From Euryarchaeota archaeon TMED132 (GTDB taxonomy: Archaea > Thermoplasmatota > Poseidoniia > Poseidoniales > Poseidoniaceae): a stretch of 8,008 nucleotides of DNA. The number at the start of each line of letters is the position of its first letter. Position 1 is the first letter of the stretch. Where the stretch lies: NCBI GenBank assembly GCA_002172355.2, contig NHGH02000042.1:8964-16971 (forward strand). Direction: 5' to 3'. Below, piece by piece: positions 1-5,561 of the stretch. The translations under genes were made by a program, and so were the position numbers. The notes below the pieces were generated by a model. It ran no database searches. It worked only from the letters and a program-made list of their open reading frames with translations, and was not told the origin of the DNA.

Positions 1-1917
1 AATCAAAGAGGTGATGCTTATCCAAATAATCCCACACAGTGGAATGATACCGACGGCGATGGATTTGGAGATAATTTCGCAAATTCATCTTGGCTTCAAA
101 TAAGGCCAAGTTCATGGCCTGGAGATTTGATTCCTGCAGCCACTGAAGTCGATACATTCCCTCTCGATAGAACTCAATGGATTGATAGCGATGGCGACTG
201 GTACGGCGATAATCCTCAAAGTGATGTTGGCGATGGATGTATAATGACTTTTGGAGATTCCAAGTATGACCGGTTCGGTTGTATAGATACTGATGGCGAT
301 GGATGGTCTGACCCAACAGGAAACTGGGGGGCTGTTGATTCTAGCGGATATTGTCAAGCAGATGGATTACCTTTGGACCCAACTCAATGGTGTGATATTG
401 ACCAAGATGGCTATGGTGATAATTTAACTGGAAATAACCCTGATGAATGTCCAAATGAATATGGCACATCATCAATTGATAGATTGGGCTGCCCTGATGC
501 TGATGGAGACGGTTACTCCGACCAAGGCGATCCATTCCCAAATGATGGTTCTCAATGGGCAAATAGAGACGGAGATTCATTAGATTGTGGTGGAGATAAC
601 CAAACCGGAAATAATCCAGATGTCTTCCCTGATGATGCTACTCAATGTAGAGATACTGACGGTGATGGTTATGGAGATAATTCTGCGGGTAATAATGGGG
701 ATGCTTTTAGATTTGAACCTACTCAATGGAGTGATATGGATGGAGATGGTTTTGGAGACAATAATCAATCTGGTGCATTAAACGGTGACATATGTCCACT
801 GCGTGCTGGCTCTTCACCAAATCCTGCAACAAGAGGTTGCCCAGATACCGACGGCGATGGATTTGTTGACCCCGAAGATGCTTTCCCAGAAAATCCATTA
901 CAATGGGCTGACCAAGATGGAGATGGCTATGGCGATGAAGTCGACCGTCCCGGGGGAGACGATTGTCTAACTGAATATGGAAAGTCATTGGAAATGAATA
1001 GATTCGGTTGCCCAGACTCTGATGGCGATGGTTGGGCGGATGTTGACGATATCTTCCCTAATGATGAAAACCAATGGGTTGATACTGATGGTGATGGATA
1101 TGGAGATAACTACTTCTGGACTAATTTGACTATTATTGATGAGCAAGACCCGAGTCGCGAAATCACCTACAGAAACCAATTCGGTGATGCTTTCCCTGAA
1201 GAAAGTGAACAATGGAATGATACTGATGGAGATGGTTTTGGTGATAATACTAGCAGTTATTTCAAGCCTGATTACTTCCCAATGGAGCCTTCCCAATGGA
1301 GCGATGCTGATAGTGATGGTTTTGGTGATAATTTCACTCTAGGCGCCTATCAACCAGATGATTGCCCTGATGTTGCAGGTACTTCAAGAAAAACTACCAA
1401 TAATGGTCAATGGGGATGTGTCGACTCAGATGGAGATGGAGTTTCTGATTTGATTGACCCTTGTCCTTGGGACCCTGAAATTTCCATAGGTAAGGCGGGT
1501 TCAGTAGTATGTAATATCAAATCAAATCCAAATTCAGAAGATTCATCGAGTGATTCTAGCCAATCAAACTCGGATTCTGGTAATCAAACCCTAATTATCA
1601 TGTCTGCAGTAATCGTATTCTTACTATCAATAATTATTGTTGCTCAATTCGCAAAGGCTGCTAGCAAAAAGAAATTGATGAAGGCTAGAGCAGAAGAGAA
1701 AATGGTCGATATGGCATTTTCAGAAGAAGAAGAACGTCGGTTGGCATGGATTGACCATTATGTTGCAAGTGGCGAATTAGATGAAGCAAGGGCTCTAGGT
1801 TGGGTTGAACCAATAACAACTGAAGCCCCACAATGGAAACAGTATGAATTGCAGCAAAAAGCAGAACAAGATGCGGCGATACCAACTATGGTCAACCTTG
1901 ATGACATGGGGCTCTAA
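1..1917 (+). CDS. Surface protein with thrombospondin-type-3-like calcium-binding repeats and C-terminal membrane anchor (5' partial)
   Basis: The reading frame is open from base 1 with no in-frame start signal, so the gene begins left of the window; 638 residues are visible, ending at TAA 1915-1917. Residues ~13-490 consist of about 15 acidic DxDGDG loops of two kinds: 'QWxDxDGDG(Y/F)GDN' and 'GC(P)DxDGDGxxD', linked by D-x-FP and D-x-CP segments. Such loops bind Ca2+ in thrombospondin type 3 and related adhesins. The exterior cysteines are even in number (16) and fall in pairs, suggesting disulfides. A Ser/Asn/Asp-rich linker (~508-529) leads to one hydrophobic helix (~531-551), a KKK stop-transfer cluster (556-558) and a ~85-residue charged cytoplasmic tail containing 'EEEERRLAWIDHYVASGELD'. 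The topology therefore reads as N-outside, C-inside. A role in cell-surface structure or adhesion is inferred from the repeat family; no enzymatic domain is visible. The part outside the window could hold one. Confidence 0.85.
   Translation, partial: NQRGDAYPNNPTQWNDTDGDGFGDNFANSSWLQIRPSSWPGDLIPAATEVDTFPLDRTQWIDSDGDWYGDNPQSDVGDGCIMTFGDSKYDRFGCIDTDGDGWSDPTGNWGAVDSSGYCQADGLPLDPTQWCDIDQDGYGDNLTGNNPDECPNEYGTSSIDRLGCPDADGDGYSDQGDPFPNDGSQWANRDGDSLDCGGDNQTGNNPDVFPDDATQCRDTDGDGYGDNSAGNNGDAFRFEPTQWSDMDGDGFGDNNQSGALNGDICPLRAGSSPNPATRGCPDTDGDGFVDPEDAFPENPLQWADQDGDGYGDEVDRPGGDDCLTEYGKSLEMNRFGCPDSDGDGWADVDDIFPNDENQWVDTDGDGYGDNYFWTNLTIIDEQDPSREITYRNQFGDAFPEESEQWNDTDGDGFGDNTSSYFKPDYFPMEPSQWSDADSDGFGDNFTLGAYQPDDCPDVAGTSRKTTNNGQWGCVDSDGDGVSDLIDPCPWDPEISIGKAGSVVCNIKSNPNSEDSSSDSSQSNSDSGNQTLIIMSAVIVFLLSIIIVAQFAKAASKKKLMKARAEEKMVDMAFSEEEERRLAWIDHYVASGELDEARALGWVEPITTEAPQWKQYELQQKAEQDAAIPTMVNLDDMGL
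37..1473 (+). repeat. Degenerate in-frame array of DxDGDG-loop repeats
   Basis: Within the first gene I count ten 'QWxDxDGDGxGDN'-type units (from QW at base 37, e.g. bases 181-213 and 1219-1251) and five 'GCxDxDGDGxxD' units (e.g. around 280-310 and 1417-1449). Between most units lies a D-x-FP or D-x-CP spacer, giving a higher-order alternation. At DNA level the copies use different synonymous codons (gacggcgat, gatggtgat, gatggagat), so the array looks old and maintained by protein-level selection rather than freshly expanded. Some loops are degenerate: G to W around base 200, D to Q around 403, G to S around 1312. Confidence 0.85.
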
Positions 1918-1944
1918 ATAACACAAAGGCTGCATTTATCTCGG

Positions 1945-1960
1945 TTTTTACATATTTAAT
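1945..1960 (+). promoter_or_regulatory. Candidate archaeal TATA-like box upstream of the membrane regulator gene
   Basis: The AT-rich run tttttacatatttaat sits 40-56 bases before the ATG at 2001. An archaeal TATA element here would place transcription start near 1981-1986 and give a leader of about 15-20 nt. The same run opens with five Ts just after the upstream gene's TAA (1915-1917), so it could also serve as the oligo-T termination signal of that gene. This is judged from composition and spacing only; no purine-rich BRE is convincing. Confidence 0.35.
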
Positions 1961-2000
1961 GCACCGCTGACCTTTCAAGTGATGACATTATCTCATATCC

Positions 2001-4580
2001 ATGGCGGAGTCTTCGCGAGTCCTGATAGGTCTAGTTTGTGGCCTGTTCATTCTCTCCGCAATTCCGCAAACTTCTGCTCAAGAAGAGATTGATTCGGATC
2101 AATTAATTCTTGGATTTGATAATCAATTTGAAGATTGGTATGTAGTTGGAGACAGATTAGAAATAAATCCTATATTGACAAACCTTGGAGATCAACTTTC
2201 AATTTCAAATGACCCTTCTTGCGGAACTTATGTTATAATTAATAATATTGAGATGGACTCTATTTTTGATAATTCGGAAAACTGTCGAAATCAAGACCAA
2301 CAATTAATTATTCAGCAAATGGAAACCATAGAGTTCCAAAACTGGCAATGGGATTTTACCGACTCAAGTGGAGAAATAGTTCCTTCAGGACAATATACTG
2401 TAAACTTGATGCATAGCAAAACAGAAATCGTGTCAAGTGAAGAAATTTACTTTCAGCAAAATGTCTCATTTGATGAGAATCTTGAACTCGTTTTAGATAT
2501 CGCCTCCATAGGAAATTCTGAAGAAAGAGATGGTCATTATTTAGTTGGAGTGACGCTATCAAATCCTACAAATAATGAAATTATGCTACCTTATGAAGAA
2601 TCTTGCAGATTGATATATTCCTTCAATGGTGAAGAAAAAATGTTAGATTCATGTTTTGGTGAAAATATGAAATTAAATAGCTGGGAGAATTCTTACATCG
2701 ATGGAATTTTTATCGAAAGAGGTTCTTTGCTTGAAGGCGATAACATACTCTCAGCCACTACACCTGGTGGAGATTTGGTTAAGGAAATTATTATTGAAAA
2801 CAATGACCCGATAGATGATGATTATGAGCAATTGGATGGCCAAATCTTAGTCACTACTAGTAAAAATATTGGTATGGAAAGTGATCACATTTCCTTTTTA
2901 TCTTATTCTATAAATTTAGAAAATATCGATGAACAACTTGTAGAACTTGACTTCCCTAATACCTGTAAATTCCAAATGTACATCATTGATGACCTTTCTA
3001 GAGTGATTTATGATAATACTCTGCAACAAACATGCCAAGACCTCTCCACTTCTCACGCTATTGAATCTGGTGAGATACTAACTTTTGATTTACCTGAATG
3101 GTACCTAGAAGATGAAAATAAATGCTATATCGATTCAGGAACCTATACTTTCATCTTAGAGATTCAACAATTCTCTATTACTGAAGTTGAGAAATTTGAA
3201 TATTCAGAAGCATATAGAAATCCAGAATGTTCTGAAGATGTTATTAGTTTTGAGAGTGAATATGTCGTTAGCAATGATGAAATTCTTTCTTCTATTACGC
3301 TATCCCCAAGTAACCCAATAGTAAAAATAAATGAGAATTGTATCGTTTCAATGTCTATCGTTCCTGTGGACGAGGCTGTAGATTTTGGAAATTCAAATAA
3401 GAGTTATTGTAATTATCAATCTGGAAACTATTTCCAAATGCCAGTTCTAGATAATGGCGTAATACAAAGTCTTGAATTCCAATCAACTATTTCTATACCT
3501 CAGTTAATGGATAGAGAATCTATTGAAATAATCTTGATAACAGAGCATTCTCTTGGAGATGAAGGTTTGAAAAGTCATACCTTCACTTATGATTATAACT
3601 ACGTAAAAGAAGTTTTTATTAATCAAAAATGGCAACTTGAAGGCCTGTGGACAAATATCGGAACCGGGCAAACTGAATGCTGGATGGTTTCAAATCAAGA
3701 TGAATCATACTTACTTGTAAGTTCGAACGATTTACCTTCATGGACTCCTCAAAATAACTGGAAAGGAGATTACCTCGTTTCTGAGAGTTCTTCCACTAAT
3801 GAGATATGTCAAGCACAATTTGATCTAATTGGCATTGAAGTTCATTCAGTATTCAGCGAGGAAAAGATAGTTCTTGAAGGACAAGTTATAGTTGAAGAAA
3901 ATGAGCAAGTTCAAAGTGAAGGAGTCACTACCGAAGAAGTTGCTCAAGCAGCCATAGTAATTGTGACAACGACTTCGATGTTCGCTATTCTAGGGCTATT
4001 TGTGGTGAATACCGAATCCTTGAGAATTCCAACCACTGCCGCTGGCCTTTGGCTACTAGGACTAATTGGAAAGACACAAGAAACAACTGATGGTCGATTC
4101 CAAAGAGGTCGTTTGATGGGGTATTTGACCGCTAACCCAGGATGTCACTTCAGAGCATTGATGGCAGCCTTAGGTATGAGCAATGGTCAAATAACTCATC
4201 ATCTAAGATTATTAGAACAACAAGAATTGATTTGGAGACTGAGAGATGGAAGACTGGTTAGATACTATCCTTTGAATAATTCTCTGTATCCTGGAATGAA
4301 TCCAGATCAACTTCCAATACCGCCTTTATCACCAGACCCAAATAGTCTTCAAGGGAAAATTTTGAGTTTGCTCGATGATGAACACCAGTATGGAAAATTC
4401 CCTACACAAGCTGAGTTAGCCATCAAGTTAGAGAAGAGTCAACAACTGATTTCTCACCATCTGCGCACATTACAGAAATTTGGACTGGTTGAAAAGAGAA
4501 AAATGGGAATCAAAAATAGATATAAATTGACCAAGGAAGCCTTATTCCTTCTTGAAACCGATCTCGAATTCAAAGAATAG
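2001..4580 (+). CDS. Membrane-tethered protein: secreted beta-module exterior, one TM helix, tandem cytoplasmic winged-HTH domains
   Basis: The ATG at 2001 is supported by an in-frame TGA at 1983-1985 and by a signal peptide starting at once (hydrophobic ~7-20, probable cleavage after TSA, residue 26). Residues 27-649 form a large exterior part with 12 cysteines that fall into pairs: 74/95, 202/218, 322/345, 375/410, 447/470, 560/603. At least two segments end in the beta-strand signature SGQYTV (~129-134) and SGTYTF (~379-384), after 'NLGD'- or 'NIDE'-like openings, resembling BsuPI / Ig-like modules. One membrane helix spans ~650-669. A short second hydrophobic stretch lies at ~680-690. The cytoplasmic C-terminus has two winged helices: ~703-757 (NPGCHF entry, recognition helix with ITHHLRLLEQ) and ~783-845 (recognition helix with ISHHLRTLQK, wing KNRYKLT). 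The plausible role is a one-component transmembrane regulator that reads an external or envelope signal and binds DNA from the membrane. DNA binding and ligand are inferred. No Shine-Dalgarno sequence is evident. It lies 83 bases after the repeat protein on the same strand. Confidence 0.88.
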   Translation: MAESSRVLIGLVCGLFILSAIPQTSAQEEIDSDQLILGFDNQFEDWYVVGDRLEINPILTNLGDQLSISNDPSCGTYVIINNIEMDSIFDNSENCRNQDQQLIIQQMETIEFQNWQWDFTDSSGEIVPSGQYTVNLMHSKTEIVSSEEIYFQQNVSFDENLELVLDIASIGNSEERDGHYLVGVTLSNPTNNEIMLPYEESCRLIYSFNGEEKMLDSCFGENMKLNSWENSYIDGIFIERGSLLEGDNILSATTPGGDLVKEIIIENNDPIDDDYEQLDGQILVTTSKNIGMESDHISFLSYSINLENIDEQLVELDFPNTCKFQMYIIDDLSRVIYDNTLQQTCQDLSTSHAIESGEILTFDLPEWYLEDENKCYIDSGTYTFILEIQQFSITEVEKFEYSEAYRNPECSEDVISFESEYVVSNDEILSSITLSPSNPIVKINENCIVSMSIVPVDEAVDFGNSNKSYCNYQSGNYFQMPVLDNGVIQSLEFQSTISIPQLMDRESIEIILITEHSLGDEGLKSHTFTYDYNYVKEVFINQKWQLEGLWTNIGTGQTECWMVSNQDESYLLVSSNDLPSWTPQNNWKGDYLVSESSSTNEICQAQFDLIGIEVHSVFSEEKIVLEGQVIVEENEQVQSEGVTTEEVAQAAIVIVTTTSMFAILGLFVVNTESLRIPTTAAGLWLLGLIGKTQETTDGRFQRGRLMGYLTANPGCHFRALMAALGMSNGQITHHLRLLEQQELIWRLRDGRLVRYYPLNNSLYPGMNPDQLPIPPLSPDPNSLQGKILSLLDDEHQYGKFPTQAELAIKLEKSQQLISHHLRTLQKFGLVEKRKMGIKNRYKLTKEALFLLETDLEFKE

Positions 4581-5454
4581 TTTCTTTTCTATGGAAACCG
4601 ATTTTATCCGTTTTCCAATCAATGTGTGCCCAACCTTTGGATTGTAAATCTCGAATAATATTATCACGAATACATGTATCTGAAATTAAAACTCCTACGA
4701 CGCCACCGCCTCCAGCCCCCATTGCTTTCCATGCTGAAATGTCACCTGTGGAAAAATGGGGCTCAAGGTTGTCTCTAAAAGGGTCATGTAATTCCAAACC
4801 TAATGTATCTACGCCATTCATAACAAGTTTTAATGAATTGACAACTCCAATTTTAGATTCACCAATAATGGCTTTTGCCATTGATAGTCCTGCCTCTCTA
4901 ATTTTATCTAATGCACTAATTATCTCTTCATCGCCTTGGTGAAATCTATCCCAAACTCCCTTGTGTAAATCGCCTGATACATGCGTAATTTTACTGTTAA
5001 AAAGCAATAGTCTATCTTCTAACCATGAGATGAATTCATCAGAAGGATTTAGTGATTTATGTTCGACATTTTCCCCATTAAATGTCAAATGACTAATCCC
5101 TCCTATTGCGCTAGCCCATTGGTCTTGTCTACCGCCTTTATTGCCTAATAGCGCTTCAAATTGGTAGGCTAATTCAGCGATCTCTTTAGAATCATAATCT
5201 GGTCCTAAGATTGTTCCAATTAGACTCACGTTCATGCAACCTGAAGTCCCCAAGCCAGACCCTGTTGGCATATCGGTAGAATAAGAAAGAGTGATTTTTC
5301 TTTCATCATCAATTTCCATTATACAATTGGTATATTGGTTTATTGCGATATTTACTACTTCTCCGGATTTAGTATTGCAATAATTAGGAACATCTGTCCA
5401 TCCGCCTGCCAAATCTATTCTGGCGGGGGCACGCACAGAGATTCTCTTGGCCAT
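4570..5454 (-). CDS. GHMP-family sugar kinase (L-fucokinase / heptose-7-phosphate kinase-like)
   Basis: A complete 294-residue protein reads from ATG (5454-5452) to TGA (4572-4570). The three GHMP motifs are present. Motif 1 is RAPARIDLAGGWTD (8-21), a form typical of fucokinase and D-glycero-D-manno-heptose-7-phosphate kinase relatives. Motif 2 is the Gly/Ser-rich phosphate-binding PTGSGLGTSG (63-72). Motif 3 is KAMGAGGGG (243-251). GGRQDQ (107-112) supplies the likely catalytic Asp (D111) and is followed by GGISHLTF. The family transfers the ATP gamma-phosphate to a sugar hydroxyl or anomeric position, commonly as a first step towards nucleotide-sugar donors for glycans. The exact sugar cannot be read from sequence, and no partner glycan gene is visible. 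At 294 residues it is at the short end of the family but nothing essential looks missing. It is convergent with the regulator gene (11-bp overlap) and divergent from leuS. It is cytosolic: no signal peptide or membrane segment. Confidence 0.87.
   Translation of the reverse strand: MAKRISVRAPARIDLAGGWTDVPNYCNTKSGEVVNIAINQYTNCIMEIDDERKITLSYSTDMPTGSGLGTSGCMNVSLIGTILGPDYDSKEIAELAYQFEALLGNKGGRQDQWASAIGGISHLTFNGENVEHKSLNPSDEFISWLEDRLLLFNSKITHVSGDLHKGVWDRFHQGDEEIISALDKIREAGLSMAKAIIGESKIGVVNSLKLVMNGVDTLGLELHDPFRDNLEPHFSTGDISAWKAMGAGGGGVVGVLISDTCIRDNIIRDLQSKGWAHIDWKTDKIGFHRKETIL
4581..4590 (+). terminator. T-rich tract after the regulator stop codon
   Basis: The bases tttcttttct directly follow the TAG at 4578-4580. 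Archaeal transcription often terminates at such T-rich stretches without a hairpin. The tract lies inside the 3' end of the convergent kinase gene, so termination here would fall within that gene's coding region. Evidence is composition only. Confidence 0.3.
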
Positions 5455-5471
5455 GTACTATCTGAACGATT

Positions 5472-5505
5472 ACCCCCTCATCAAGAGTGTCATTGAAAGG
5501 GGGGT
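5472..5505. promoter_or_regulatory. 34-bp imperfect palindrome in the divergent kinase/leuS intergenic region
   Basis: The outer arms ACCCCC (5472-5477) and GGGGGT (5500-5505) pair perfectly. One T-G wobble and two mismatches follow, then TCAA (5481-5484) pairs with TTGA (5493-5496) in the same register, leaving an 8-base centre. The C/G runs stand out against the AT-rich surroundings. The element sits 18-51 bases upstream of the kinase ATG and 57-90 bases before the leuS ATG. It could be an operator for a dimeric regulator serving both genes, or an RNA hairpin in a leader. Function is inferred from symmetry and position only. Confidence 0.4.
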
Positions 5506-5526
5506 GTTTCGTGGCGGTATCATCTC

Positions 5527-5530
5527 GGAG
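5527..5530 (+). promoter_or_regulatory. Possible Shine-Dalgarno GGAG favouring a TTG start of leuS
   Basis: GGAG lies 7 bases before an in-frame TTG at 5538, which would add eight residues (M-V-T-L-T-E-E-E) before the ATG at 5562. An in-frame TAG at 5532-5534 limits the extension, so the start is TTG 5538, TTG 5547 or ATG 5562. The ATG has only a GAAGAAG purine run before it. The other two gene starts in this window lack a Shine-Dalgarno match, so its presence here is only weak support. Confidence 0.3.
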
Positions 5531-5561
5531 ATAGGCGTTGGTAACTTTGACTGAAGAAGAA

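Noticed and set aside
112..1296. Several antisense open frames opposite the repeat protein
   Set aside because: They arise from the repetitive gat/gga codon pattern, give low-complexity I/S/T- or H/L-rich products, and have no recognisable domain.
37..1473. CRISPR or recent DNA tandem repeat
   Set aside because: The repeats are in-frame, variable in spacing and diverged at synonymous positions; they encode calcium loops.
127..1917. TTG at 127 as the start of the repeat protein
   Set aside because: The frame is open to base 1 and the repeat pattern (QWNDTDGDGFGDN at 37-75) already runs upstream of it, so the true start is outside the window.
4622..4942. 106-residue plus-strand frame inside the kinase gene
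   Set aside because: It is antisense to the GHMP motif 3 region and its proline-rich stretch is the complement of the GGGG motif.
4570..5454. Naming the kinase as hddA, fkp or a mevalonate-pathway kinase
   Set aside because: The IDLAGGWTD motif points to the sugar-kinase side of GHMP, but the substrate cannot be decided from motifs and no pathway partner is present, so no symbol is given.
5455..5561. T-box or leucine riboswitch ahead of leuS
   Set aside because: The space is too short and shows no T-box sequence or specifier structure; T-boxes are a bacterial feature.
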